From Xiphydria camelus (Eukaryota; Arthropoda; Insecta; Hymenoptera; Xiphydriidae), in the NCBI GenBank assembly GCA_963678675.1, contig OY783194.1, positions 10,384,607-10,448,606 on the forward strand: a stretch of 64,000 nt of DNA. The letters are read 5' to 3'. How positions within the stretch are numbered: position 1 is the first letter of the stretch; every line of letters starts with the position of its first letter. The notes beneath the pieces were generated by a model. That model saw only the letters and a program-made list of their open reading frames with translations, had not been told where the DNA came from and did no database searches. A program made the position numbers and the translations under genes. Of the stretch, positions 10,939 through 22,687 are shown one piece after another.

Positions 10939-13900
10939 TTTTTAGTGTTTTGAATTATTGTTAGTATTTAAAAGACAATTTTTTGTAATATTTAGAAATG
11001 TTATGATAATATTAGGATTCTTTAATTTTCTTTTAACCTGACATGTAAATACCTAGTAAAAAGAATGATTATTGGTTAAAATTGCTAAAAATATTCGAAG
11101 AATTAAAAGTTTTATTTCGTCTAGAAGTTCCTCTGAATTTTCTTAGAAGAATTCGTCATTTAACTGTTATATGTTCTTATATCCATTCTTCCATTCTCAC
11201 TTCCAAATAATGAACACCAGGGTGACCATGGTTTCCATAGGGTGAACGACAGAGTTATTGGTACTCGACAGTTACTGACATCATCCGATAATAACCGTGA
11301 CAGTCAAACGTGCAGAAAAATCTGTAAGCCCTGACGTTAGAATTGTAGCAACTGCGTTCCCCGTTGCTGACTATTTGCAATAAGATGTGCCGGATTCGTG
11401 TCTATAGGTTTGTTTCCGCAGGAGTCCAAGACTGTCAATAACTGTCAGGAGCGTACGCATTACGATTCTACGCGTTCCAGCAAGAATACGAGATAGTTAC
11501 TGATTCCAAATTCGCTGTTCCAGCACGAGTCAACCGAGTTTGCTGACAGTAAGAAAAGTGCGGATTCTTCCGAAACTTCTAGCCCGACGCAGGCGTACTA
11601 GCTGTTTTGTATAAATTAGGGCCGGTTTTACAAACATAGTATAAACGTGGTATAGCGCTATACTGAGAATAACCAGCGCGCAAGCATTTTACAAGTATAT
11701 ATACGGCTAGGATAAACTTTGGTATAAATACAGGCATAGCTTATCCGGCGGTTTCAGCGTGGGATAAGTTGTTTGTTCTTAGTATAACCTAACTTTTTTT
11801 GTCTTTATTCTTTCATGATATAATCATAACGTGATCGTTGTGGTAACTTGTTATTCATATTTTTGTTACACTGTAAATATTAATACAGTGTACAAAATAA
11901 AAAAACAATAAACTTAATGGAAAATTAAAAAGATTAGGTTTATTGTTTATTTGCTCTCCTCTTCTTCTTACTGTTGTCAAAGAGTACAGTGTTCCAATAG
12001 AAGTCCGACACAGTTACTACTAGTCTAATTTCGCACATGCGCACAAAATACAAGTCATAAACTGTCGGGAATTTGTCCGGGATTCTCTACAGGAACAAAC
12101 ATAATATTGGGATGTTACCAATGGGCGTATGACCTCTGGTGGCAGAAAAAGTAACTATTATAAGGTAACAGTGCTTGGAGCAAACTGACAGCTGCATCAT
12201 TGTGCGTGCACTTAAAAATTATTTTTTGTTGGAGGAATGACGTCTCCCGTTGTCAAATCGCAAACAAAGTCAAAGAGTAGACTTGTTGCTGCGTCCCCGG
12301 TTGTGGAAATCGTTTCGATAGGGATAATATCGCATTTCATTATTTTCCCAAACCTGACAAACGTGTTGTTTATATCACAAATATTTTCGGTAATAAAGAA
12401 AAAATCGATAAAGAAAAAATCAAACAATGCTAATCATTTTCAGTACTCAATCAAGTTTTTCCCTATGCTGTCACGCGTAAAATGTTATCTTAAAGCCGCC
12501 ACATTGATTTAGGCTCCGCCCATCGGTATGATCCCAATAGTAGCACTCTGTTTAGCATAGCGTGCAGGCGGAGTAATGGGCGGGACGAAGTTCGAGGTGG
12601 GGGGTTTTTCTGGCTATATATTATATAAGAAGCTCGGCTGGCAGCGACAGTGTCATTTACGGAACACTTTTCGCTCGAGATCTTTCGAACTCAAGACATT
12701 CTTTGCAGCCACTACTGTAAATGTAGCATTACCGTAATCGGCTTAAAATATGCATGACCTTGCTGCAAATAGTCAACAAAGGGAGGCGCAGTTATTGCAA
12801 TTCTAACAGCAAAGCGTGATGAAAAACTGCCCAGCGTGCCAACAACTTGTCATTAGAATGCTGAAATTTGGTTGTCAGAGGGAAATGTATTCAATAGAAA
12901 GAGATAAATTGATGTCAATGATTAAGAATTTCCTCTACTAAAAGTGTCAGGAACGGTTGGGTTTACCCTCTTTCCCCTACGAACCATAATGTTTCAAACA
13001 GAGGAGATTTTCGAATTGTTAGATACAATCTTTCTTTTTTTTATGGTAAAGTATTATAATCAATTAACAATTTCTTATACCCGGGAGTGCTGAAGACTTT
13101 CTGTAAAATTATTTTCTTAATTGACCGCCGTGTGGTTTCCTCTTTTTCTGCAAATGTTTTGAAGTGGATTCTTTCTCCTCGCAGTAAAATCAATCCTTTT
13201 ACAGTGCGTATAGCGGTTTTTAGTTCACTGAATATGAATCGGTAATAGAAATTGGGAAATTCAAAATGACGAAACCAATATGCTAGACCAAAACACGAGA
13301 GTCATCATATCTTCGTAGAATTCAATATTTATTATTAGTTCAGGTCATCAAATATGAATCTACAGTCAGAAATTTAAATTTCATAATGGCAGGACTAGAA
13401 TGGTGACTAAAACATAATACGTCTTTGAATAGTCGCAAAATTTTCTTTTTGTCACTCGGTGTCAAATACTCGGTTTCATGGGCGTCCTTGACGCATGTGA
13501 AATCATCTTTCACACACCAATTCGTGAAAAGTTGCGCAGTGCGTGAAATAATCTGAGCAGTGCGTGAAATCGTCAACCTCGTATTTGACACTTAGTGACA
13601 AAAAATAGAATTCGTTATTCGGTTGTTTCGCGCCGTTCTAACGAGTGTTAGAACTTCACACTCGTTAGAAACAGCGCTTCACGCCCTAATAACGAAAATA
13701 ACTATTATGGCGGTTTTTCGAGTTGCTAATTCCGAAGCCGAAACAACATAGCATAAATATTATAGCCTGATTTATTTCTAATTGTAAGTGAGGTGACACA
13801 TATTCTGGATATATTTTATACAGCAGATCATACAGAGTTGGAAATTTTGTGTTAAATTTAATATATTTTACAGGTCCTAAGTGGTTAACAAAAATATTTG

Positions 13901-14440
13901 TGTTAACTTAACTAAAAACTCATGTGTTGAAAAGTAACATAAGAGTTATCTCAAATATTTGACATAAATTGAACGATTTTTCTGTGTTTAAACAACATTT
14001 TATTTCAGTCATTTTAATTAATTGCATTGCATCATTTGATTTAAAGAAATATTTTAAACGAATGTAATAATGGTTATTGTAACTGCTTCTTTGTATGATT
14101 TTCAGTTTTCGTTGATATTTGACTCAAATTTTTTGTCTTTTTGACTGAAATGTTAAGTGAAACTCTTAGAAGCAACATATTTCTTTAATTGAATTAACAC
14201 TCAGATAGTATTATAATCTCAAAAACATCACATAATTTTGTAAATTTTGCTTTTTACGCATATTTTACATTTAAAATACGTTACAGTGAATCAATACATG
14301 TAGATTGTGTTAAAACGACACACAAAAGTATGTTAAGATATGACAGGACCGGTAGTAAAGTGATTTATGGGCTCCATCTATCGGATACGCGATATTTGGA
14401 CCCCAGTAGCAGGCGACGCGTAGTGGCGAGAGTGAACAGT
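10939..14440. other. 3.5-kb stretch without a recognisable gene; two small foldbacks
   Basis: No coding similarity is seen. A palindrome lies at 13445-13608, where TTTTTGTCACTCGGTGTCAA faces TTGACACTTAGTGACAAAAA. Its centre holds a CAGTGCGTGAAAT repeat. A hairpin follows at 13634-13674 with arms TTCTAACGAGTGT. Near 12618 a TATATATTATATAAG sequence is followed by CAGCGACAGTGTCATT, which resembles a promoter or LTR start, but no LTR partner is visible. The phrase GGGCCGGTTTTACAAAC at about 11630 looks like a DNA-transposon end whose partner was not found. Confidence 0.4.
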
Positions 14441-14482
14441 TCGTAAATAGTCGGAGAGCTAGCGACAAAATCGAGTGAGGTA

Positions 14483-14628
14483 AGGCCATCACACGTGAAA
14501 AAACGTAAGCAGTAACAGTAAGGATTGACCAATCAGAAATATCATTCTTACGGAATTATGCTTAAACAGGCTTTCTGATTGGTCAATCCTTACTGTTACT
14601 GCTTACGTTTTTTCACGTGTGATGGCCT
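14483..14628. repeat. Palindromic MITE, 146 bp, arms nearly perfect over about 60 bp
   Basis: AGGCCATCACACGTGAAAAA at 14483 is mirrored by TTTTTCACGTGTGATGGCCT ending at 14628. The arms continue through AACAGTAAGGATTGACCAAT with essentially no mismatch, leaving a spacer of about 30 bp. The near-identity of the arms suggests recent formation or ongoing arm correction. It lies between an R1 repeat fragment (14445-14482) and a CCCCGATAGCC repeat end (14632). Confidence 0.85.
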
Positions 14629-14631
14629 GTA

Positions 14632-14866
14632 CCCCGATAGCCAAGCGTGACTTTCACCCAAGCGTCACGCGGTGGCGTCACTGATTGTGAGTGACGTTAC
14701 TCTGATGCCACAGTGAGGATCCGGAGTGCGAGTTTTTGCCACAACGGAATACTTGATCCTGATTGGTCTATTCGCCGCCGCCTTACGGAATTTTCATTCG
14801 CGTCGGACACCGCCGTATGGTGGCGTTTCGTTCTTCCTAAGATGGCCGTCGTTACGTACCGAATGT
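14632..14866. repeat. Fragment of the GATAGCC repeat family and adjoining DNA
   Basis: ACCCCGATAGCCAAGCGTGA at 14631 is the conserved terminus seen also at 15947, 26680, 28133 and 29275 on either strand. It is followed by GTGAC/CAC-rich sequence to about 14700. The remainder to 14866 has no recognised structure. Confidence 0.55.
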
Positions 14867-15478
14867 CAAGATAACCATGTAACGTAAACAAAGTATTTGT
14901 AAATAAAAGTTGTTTTAAGAGTACAAGTGCAATAAACCCAATTCATGAGTGATGAATATCGGTATCGAAGATATCTTGTCAATTCTAGGAGAGTCAAAAA
15001 TGCCGCTAGTGGAAGGAGAAGCGGTATTGAAAGCAGTTTGTATTTTCCTGCGGAATCAAAAAGAGAAAGGAAAATGCAGTGAAAATCGTCGCTTCTTGCA
15101 TACAATCGTCACATGTAACAAGTGCTCCTCACGAAGTTGAAGTGAACATCTTACTGATAAACAACAATAAAGAAGTAACGTGCAAGTGCAGCTGGGCCAG
15201 AGGAAGACGCAAACATGTTTTTGCAACGCTTCTGTACATAAATCTTTCATTGCATTTTCACTGCATTTTGGTTCCTATTTTTGATTCCGCAGGAAAATAC
15301 AAACCTGCTTTCAATACCGCTTCTTCTTCCACTAGCGGAATTTTTGACTCTCCTAGAATTGATAAGATATCTTCGATTCCGATATTCATCACTTATGAAT
15401 TGGGTTTATTGCACTTGCACTTTTAAAACTACTTTTATTTACGAATTCTTTGTTTATATTACGTGGTTATGTTGACAT
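14867..15478. mobile_element. Foldback with about 210-bp arms around a SWIM-like remnant
   Basis: The sequence from 14867 (TAACCATGTAACGTAAACAA region) to about 15080 is repeated inverted at about 15265-15478, with roughly 90 percent match by eye. Landmarks are GATGAATATCGGTATCGAAG near 14949 and its complement near 15375. The spacer of about 180 bp holds unique coding-like sequence, described in the next entry. No target duplication was resolved. Confidence 0.75.
14951..15244 (+). pseudogene. Fragment of a SWIM-type zinc-finger protein
   Basis: Two plus-strand frames can be read in succession. The first gives NIGIEDILSILGESKMPLVE and GEAVLKAV. After a frameshift the second gives NNNKEVTCKCSWARGRRKHV then FATLLYIN. 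The second part fits the SWIM zinc-finger pattern C-x-C-x(n)-C-x-H, except that the third ligand before KHV appears replaced by arginine. SWIM domains occur in insect multicopy proteins and in MULE-type transposases. The start is also copied backward in the right arm of the foldback. Disrupted and partial, it cannot be a working gene. Confidence 0.55.
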
Positions 15479-15479
15479 T

Positions 15480-15949
15480 TATTTTGAAAAAGAAAAATCA
15501 AATTATTTTACTAAATTGAATGAGAACCTTCGAGAGCAGTCACTGTCATGTCCGGTTTCTATATTATGACCGGAGTGGAGCAACACCGCGCTTGAAGAGT
15601 CGGTGGCTCAATTGGTAGAATGCGAAAGCATTCCCAGTTTCGAAGCATCTCGTATTCCGAAGATCACAGGTTCAAATCCCGGTAGGGTGTGAAAAAAAAG
15701 TGATACTACTAGGCGGGTGGCAGGCGACGGCACTGCACGGACACACAGTGAAAAACCTCGGTAAAGTCACTGCGTGCAAAATCCTACTTTATCCTTTTGC
15801 AAAATCCTACTTTATCCACTTTATACACTGCGTGATGCCACAGTGGTACCCAAGTGGGCACGCACCAAGACATCACTGTGATGTTTCTCAAAGTCACCAC
15901 GTGGTCCCACAGTGCCACCACTGTGAAGCCACCTGGCTATCGGGGTATT
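15480..15949 (+). repeat. tRNA-like SINE-type repeat, copy 1
   Basis: At 15597-15692 the plus strand resembles a tRNA gene. An A-box-like TGGCTCAATTGGTAGAATGC is followed about 60 nt later by a B-box-like GGTTCAAATCC and a T-poor tail. It is preceded by TTGAAAAAGAAAAATCAAA and ACCTTCGAGAGCAGTCACTG, both also present beside copy 2 (26.68-27.2 kb). It is followed by a CAC/GTG-rich stretch ending in GGCTATCGGGG at 15947. A real tRNA would fold into a cloverleaf. The stems here do not close, so this is an RNA polymerase III-derived repeat rather than a tRNA gene. Confidence 0.6.
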
Positions 15950-16138
15950 TTAAGGTTGCTAGAAATTTGTAAATAGATGTTTAAATAGTAGTAAATGGGA
16001 ACGGTAATAACCTGTCAAGACATACCGCGTTGCGTCATTGAAAAATTAATATTTCAAAGTTCAAAAAAGAACAAAAAATTATGTTGCTTCTACAAAGCTA
16101 TAATTTATAGGGGATGTTTATTCATCTACTAGCAGTCC

Positions 16139-18329
16139 GTCCCGGCTTCGCACGGGTAGATTGTGGATTGATTTTGGCCGTAATTTGACGAATTTTTAGC
16201 TGATATCTATAGGTAGGGAGCCATGCTACGCTAAAAAACACATGTGTTTAATTTAAATTGGAAAGTATATTTCTTTTATTAATTTATCTTAAGGCCAGCG
16301 AATAGACAATGTTTTTTATTTTTTTATTTGGAGTAATCAGCCGTACCGGGTAATCAGGGGAACACCCTTATAAGATTTACTAACTCAGAAACTTCGCGGG
16401 CATGCGTCCAACCATTCCACAAAGTTTCATCTCAATCGGATGAACGGTTTAGGAAGGCATAAGAGACATACAGACAGACAGACAGACATGAAGGTCATGG
16501 TCAAGGTCAAATCCAATATGACCATTGGATAGCCATGCAAAAATCCTAAAAGTTTTGTATTAACCATTTTTCTCTAAAATGATTTCACGCTGAGATAATC
16601 AACCGTACCGGGACTTCTTGAACACCATGTATAAGATTTACTAACTCAAAAACCTTTGCGGGCATGTGTCCAATCATTCCCAAAATTTTAGTCGAAATCA
16701 GATGAACGGTTTAGGAAGGCATAAAAGACATACAGACAGACCGATATTGAAGGTCATGGTCAAGGTCAAATCCAATATGACCGTTGGGTAGCCAGGGAAA
16801 AATGCTAAAAGTTTTGTATTAAACATTTTTTTCTAAAATGATTTCCCGCTGAGATAATCAGCCATACCAGGACTGTTTAAACACACTGTATAAGATTTAC
16901 TAACTCAGAAACCGTCGCGGGCATGCGTCCAACCATTCCAAAAAGTTTCATCGTAATCGGATGAACGGTTTAGGAAGGCATAAGAGATATACAGACAGCC
17001 AGACCTTGAAGGTCATGGTCAAGGTAAAATCCAATATGACCATTGAGTAGCCAGGGAAAAATGCTAAAAGTTTTGTAGTAAACATTTTTTTCTAAAATGG
17101 ATTTTCCGCGGGGATAATCAGCCGTACCGGGACTTTTTGAACACCCTGTATAAGATTTACTAACTCAGAAACCTTCGCGGGTATGCGTCCAACCATTCGC
17201 AAACGTTTCATCGCAATCGGATGAACAGTTTAGGAAGGCATAAGAGACATACACAGACAGATCTTGAAGGTCATGGTCAAGGGCAAATACAATATGACCA
17301 TTGGGTAGCAGGGAAAAATCCTAAAAGTATTGTATTAAACATTTTTCTCTAAAATGATTTCCTGTTGAGATAATCAGCCGTACCGGGACTTTTTGAACAC
17401 CCTGTATAAGATTTACTAACTCAGAAACCTTCGCGGGTATGCGTCCAACCATTCGCAAACGTTTCATCGCAATCGGATGAACAGTTTAGGAAGGCATAAG
17501 AGACATACACAGACAGATCTTGAAGGTCATGGTCAAGGGCAAATACAATATGACCATTGGGTAGCAGGGAAAAATCCTAAAAGTATTGTATTAAACATTT
17601 TTCTCTAAAATGATTTCCTGTTGAGATAATCAGCCGTACCGGGACTTTTTGAACACCCTGTATAAGATTTACTAACTCATAAACCTTCGCGGGCATGCGT
17701 CCAACCATTCCCCAACTTTTCATCGCAATCGGATGAACGGTTTAGGAAGGCATAATAATCATCAGTACCGGTACTTTTTGAACACCTTTTATAATATTTA
17801 CTAACTCAGAAACCTTCGCAGGCATGCATCCAACCATTCCCTAAAGTTTCATCGCAATCGGATGAACGGTTTAGGAAGACATAATAATCATCCGTACCGG
17901 TACTTTTTGAACACCCTGTATAAGATTTACTAACTTAGAAACCTTCGCGGGCATGCGTCCAACCATTCCCCAAAGTTTCATCGCAATCGGATGAACGGTT
18001 TAGGAAGGCATTTGATATTACCTTAAAGGTCACGGTCAAGGTCAAATCCAATACGACCACTGGGTAGCCAAGGGAAAATCTTTAAAGTTTTGTATTAAAC
18101 AGTTTTCTCTAAAATGTTTTCCCGCTGAGATAATCAGTCGTACCGGGACTTTTTGAACACCCTGTATAAGATTTACCAACTCAGAAACCATCGCGGGCAT
18201 GCGTCCAACCATTTCCCAAAATTTCATCGCAATCGGATGAACGGTTTAGGAAGGCATAAGAGACATACAGACAGACGGACAGACAGACAGACAGACAAAC
18301 ATTCATTTTTATATATATAGATAGGTAGA
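16139..18329 (+). mobile_element. LINE-derived (RTE/CR1-like tail) insertion with tandem units
   Basis: The segment opens with CAGTCCGTCCCGGCTTCGCA and ends with a run of CAGACAGACAGA then AACATTCATTTTTATATATA and GATAGGTAGA. This start/end pair resembles 3' regions of insect RTE-like non-LTR elements, including ATCGCAATCGGATGAACGG just before the end. No reverse transcriptase is present, so it is a SINE-like or truncated derivative. It interrupts an R1 element at a known point. The RTE label is by resemblance only. Confidence 0.55.
16330..18290 (+). repeat. Tandem array: nine units, about 255 bp, some shortened to about 130 bp
   Basis: The marker AATCAGCCGTACCGGGA or a variant occurs at about 16335, 16595, 16852, 17114, 17370, 17624, 17758, 17885 and 18130. 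Each full unit contains TACTAACTCAGAAACC, TCGCGGGCATGCGTCCAACC, ATCGGATGAACGGTTTAGGA, a CAGACAGA run and GTCATGGTCAAGGTCAAAT. The two units starting at about 17160 and 17414 look identical over 254 bp, so expansion is recent. Units near 17758 and 17885 lack the AAGGTCATGG half. Confidence 0.9.
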
Positions 18330-19124
18330 TTTTAAGGAACGATGTAAAAGGGCAGGTGATTCTGCTGGTTGCAAGTGACTGCCAGGCGAGCATACCGTAT
18401 GTCCCACTCTGTACTGGCCAGTTTGAAGTTACCTTCGGGGAGGCTTGGTTGGTACTTGAATCATTTCATACCGGTAGAAGTCGAGTCGGTAGTTAGAGTT
18501 GGTGTCAATTCGGGAGATCGAAGCATCTAACCTCGAAATTATGAATTGAAATGGAATGGAAATTACTCACCATTATTCACAAATTCATAATTTCGAGGTT
18601 AGACGCTTCGATCTCCCGAATTGACACCAACTCTAATTACCGACTCGACTTCTACCGGTAAGTGGCTCGAATACCGACCAAGCCTGGCCGAAGGTAAATT
18701 TCAAGGTCCCTGCAACTGGTCACGTCCAGCGCGGGACATGCGGTAGGTAGGTAATAGTGCTATCAGAGTCGCACTAATACCTATGCTCGCCTGGCAGTCA
18801 CTTACAACCAGCAGAATCACCTGTCCTTTTACATAGCTCCTTAAAATAGATGAATGAACATCCCCTATAAATTATAGCTTTGTAGATGCAACATCATTTT
18901 TTTTTTAACTGAAATATTAACTTTTCAATGGCGCAACCCGGTATGTCTTGACAGGTCATTACCGTTCCCATTTACTACTATTTAAACATCTATTTACAAA
19001 TTTTTAGCAATCTTAAAATACCTCACTCGATTTTGTCGCTAGCTCTTGGACTAAAACGTCTATAGCTGTCCATTGCCACAGCTAGTTATTATGCGTTGCG
19101 GGTGCAGTAAGGGACACTGTTATA

Positions 19125-19825
19125 CAGGGTGAACTAGGTTAAACGTCATTTTTTTATATGTGATAGAACATCAAGAAAAAAGTAGACTTTCATAAGAAAA
19201 TTTTTTTCAAAAATGTTTCCTAACAAAGATACAGGGTGTCAAAGTTTCGAAAAAAAAATGGTTTTCTCATCATAACTTCTAAACTACTTGATCGATTTTC
19301 ATGAAATTTCGCACACAGACTAATGTTATACAGCTCTAAGTAATGATCAAATAATTTAAAGAAATTCTCCAGTGGCGTAGATACTGGGGGCCGGTACCCC
19401 CCTTTCCCCCTCCCAATCTTCGGCGCCACTGGATATTTTTCAAGGAAAATTTAATTATTGGATTCCCCATTTAATTTAGGGAAAAAAATCACCCTTGCAA
19501 ATTTTTGATTTATGGCTTCGTTTTTGAGATATTTATTTTAATTTATAGGGTTGCGAGCAGGCCAAAACTAGGTTGAACGTAATTAATTATGATATGTGAG
19601 AACAATAAGAAAAAAGTAGACTCATAAGAAAATTTTTTTCAAAAATGTTTCCTAACAAAGATACAGTGTGTCAAAGTTATGATGAGAAAACCATTTTTTT
19701 TTTCGAAACTTTGACACCCTGTATCTTTGTTAGGAAACATTTTTGAAAAAAATGTTCTTATGAGTCTACTTTTCTCTTGTTGTTCTATCACATTAAAAAA
19801 AAGACGTTTAACCTGGTTCACCCTG
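19125..19825. mobile_element. TA-flanked foldback with CAGGGTGAAC ends, 0.7 kb
   Basis: TATA at 19121-19124 precedes CAGGGTGAACTAGGTTAAAC. The complement ends at 19825 and is followed by TATA. The arms extend about 150 bp through ACAAAGATACAGGGTGTCAA. A third partial copy of the arm lies at 19560-19690. The left half also contains a CAGTGGCG...CGCCACTG mini-element (19370-19431) of hAT-like form. A one-sided relative is at 51.09-51.5 kb. No coding sequence is seen. Confidence 0.75.
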
Positions 19826-19832
19826 TATATTG

Positions 19833-21923
19833 TAGGTATAGCCCACGGTCACTTAACTAAACGGTTGTCTCACTTCGGTCAGGTCGCAGGAGAGGGGATA
19901 GGCTATGACGTAGCTCAGAATGTACGTCTACTATGCACTATGCCTGTGACCACCGAACATATACTAGACAAGAAGGGTCATTCTAAGCCACGCCCCCAAT
20001 ATTGCTTGTCTCGCTCACTCTCTGTCGCCACTTTTCGTTGAGGGATTTTGAGGGATTTTCGGCGCGCGCGGTGGCGGAACCATGTCATACATAATATACC
20101 AAGAACGGCGGTTCAAGCTGAACTAGCCTTGAACTTACATTGAACAAGTGAGCCTTATACGGGGTCTCGTACATATCGCGCGGAAGCATTAGCGATCGGA
20201 TATACCGGTGTGTTTAACCGGTTAACTTAACAATTATTTTGTAAAAGATTGTCCATATTTTTCCAATTTTTCTTTATTGCAAACAATAATTTCACTAATT
20301 TATTAATTTAAGGGGTTATTACATAATATTCAAGGAAGGTTATATTAAAATCCCGAGTATACTCGTATTTACGAAAAAATTTAACTCTTACTTCGATTAA
20401 ACAGTTTAAATTCTATCGATATTTCAAAATTCATTTCTACTCGCCACCCGGTGTAGTCGCTCACGAAGTACCGTAAACATTGACACCGAACATGTGACGT
20501 CCGGTAACGCGGCTCGCCTCTGTAGTCCCAACTTCAAAGTACCAACGCCGAGTGACCCTTCTTGTCTAGTCTATGTTCGGTGCTGTGACGTAGCTCAGAA
20601 TGTACCGTATTTCCGCGATCAAACAGACCGTAGCAAAATTGCGAGTTTTGCATGAGCACCCCCGTGGGTCTCCTTGTTCAATAGAATCACCGGAGAAGCG
20701 TGAATGCGCATGCGTAGTCATCCGCGTTGGCGTCGTCAGCAAGTTTAGATCGGTTTTCATGTTACTTGCACGAACCTATCCCCTCTCCTGCGACCTGGCC
20801 GAAGTGAAGCAACCGTTTAGATAAGGAGGTTCGACTATTAGACGAAAACCAACCAACCCACCAACCAACTTACAGCCCTAATTTTTTTATATGATATACA
20901 TGAATACTTTATACAACTAATACAAAAATTTGAGCAATATAGACCGTCTATTTTATTCTAAAGTTGACCACTTTTAACATATCGCCTTATGGGAGACGAT
21001 ATTGTACTAAGGTAGATTATCACTGACTTTAACACACATTCCGCCAACTTTAGACTTTGAAAGATTAGTAATTTGACAGATGAAATATTAAGGATTATGT
21101 AAAAAATAAGTAAATTAGGTTTTACCGTATGGTTGCAACGTAATATTATCATGAAATTCGTTTTTACTTCGCAAACCATTAGCACGCCATATTAACGGTG
21201 AGAGACTTGGCAACACGGCAGCGAAACAGTTGTAAAGCTCAAAGATCGAACCTTAACTGGCGTCCATTCAAACTAGGCGCGAAATTTGAAAAATTCGGAA
21301 CGATAAAAAAAATATTGTCCTTAAAATCTTTATCCAAGTTGAATGATTGTTGAAATGAAATCATGCCTTTACTTATACAACTCTTTTTCTTTTTTGACAA
21401 AGTTTCCCTTTATACCGGCTTTGCTGCATGCTCGCGTCATCCGCCATAGCTGGCCACTGTAGTTCACGCGTCACTGCAGCGAATATAAAATATTGCGAAG
21501 TACAACGTTGCCAAGAATACAATGAAAATTGCAACGCACAATAAAAAATGTTTAAACTATAATCATATATCCATGATACTGAATTATCAATCGAATAACT
21601 GTTTTATGTCTTCAACATTCCCTATGAGTTGTTTTTATAGGTTTTTATAGATTATTTGTAATTTTGTATTTTTCTTTAAAATGTTGGACAAGAAGCCTCT
21701 GACAACGATTCAGGAGTCATTGACGCTCTAATAGTCCGCCATAAATTTTTCAATATTTTATTTACTAATGATTTTCGGCATGAACGATGCATAAAAAATG
21801 GGTTCATAATTCATTTAATTATTATTCCATAAAGTTTCAGATTGCTGTGAAAACATTTTTTTCAGATATTTTTGACTCCAAAGAAACAGTCGATCCTCCT
21901 TAAGTGACCGTGGGTATAGCCGA
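19833..21923. mobile_element. 2.1-kb inverted-repeat element with an inner 0.97-kb pair
   Basis: GGTATAGCCCACGGTCACTT at 19835 faces AAGTGACCGTGGGTATAGCC ending near 21921. An inner pair, CTAAACGGTTG...CAGGTCGCAGGAGAGGGG (19856-19898) and its complement at about 20770-20822, defines a second element. The phrase TGACGTAGCTCAGAATGTAC occurs at 19908 and 20586, and ACCCTTCTTGTCTAGTCTA with its complement near 19965 and 20550. Interior open frames are short and unrecognised. Confidence 0.6.
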
Positions 21924-22687
21924 CGCTCGGGCAAAGCCTCTTTGTGCGAGCGAGGTCATCAGAGCGATACGATGCGGAGTGTTGACAAAAAGCATCGTAA
22001 TACAGGATCTTCGCAGGCTGCACAATCTTTTAGATTGTGTGCCCTTTTTTATTAGAATATAAAAAAGACATTTTTTATTAGAATATAAAAAATACTTTAC
22101 CCTTAAATATTTGTTAATGCAACTAGTAATTCTAATAGTCATTTTTAATTAGCACTGTAACATGCGATTCGCAATCTTAAAGCCTGTCTCCGAGGCTGGA
22201 AGCGAATCCACGTGGAAAATAAAACGCGTGCTATCATCAATCAGTGATTCACGAAAACTGTCGCACTTCCGACCGACTGAATAATAAGGCAGAGCAGTAA
22301 TTAGTACAATTTCAAATTGTCGCCGCCATATTGGATCCGCTGTTGTGAATTTTGAATTTTTACTTCGGATTGGGATTCAGCGATCTAGAAAACACTCGGA
22401 TACCAAATGTGGAAGAAAAAAATGAACCACCAACGATACTAAAAAATTCAAAAATCGAAAAAAAATTGGACATATACATTAAAAATACTATAGAGTATTA
22501 CTTTTTGTTATATTAAGAATTGTTTAGAAACCGTCATAGGACAGAAACAAATTTGACTTTTGTGGAACAGTGTTAAATACCATCAAAAAAATTTTTCAAA
22601 CGATTTGTTGAAATATTTTTTGTACACGTGGTATGTCATTTCACAAAACGTCTGATGCCTGCGATTGTGGAAAGAAAATTGTAATTC
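21924..22687. other. No gene recognised; repeat fragments
   Basis: A 32-bp direct repeat built on TTTTTTATTAGAATATAAAA lies at about 22045-22100. At 22320-22395 a CGCCATATTGGATCCGC segment and GATTGGGATTCAGCGAT relate this DNA to the foldback at 8.9-10.9 kb. Nothing else is interpretable. Confidence 0.5.

Larger units (their letters stand above)
15950..19060. mobile_element. R1-family palindromic element split by a LINE-like insertion
   Basis: The left arm (15950-16138) matches family R1 up to ATTCATCTA. The sequence expected next (TTTTAAGGAA) resumes at about 18330. The right arm, inverted, runs from about 18780 to 19060. Between 18400 and 18780 lies the second palindromic module (GTACTGGCCAGTTTGAA at about 18415; CCGACTCGACTTCTACCG near 18640), also seen at 26441-26676. 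Without the insertion the element would be about 0.92 kb. The R1 copy at 1.3-1.6 kb gives the uninterrupted sequence across the break. Confidence 0.75.

Noticed and set aside
12560..12720. LTR start or gene promoter (TATATATTATATAAG)
   Set aside because: No second LTR, primer-binding site or downstream coding sequence was found.
15597..15692. tRNA gene
   Set aside because: A- and B-box-like sequences are present but the stems do not close and the length between boxes is too great. The same sequence is a dispersed repeat.
16330..18290. CRISPR-like array
   Set aside because: Repeats are about 255 bp without unique spacers, in an insect-like genome. It is a tandem repeat.
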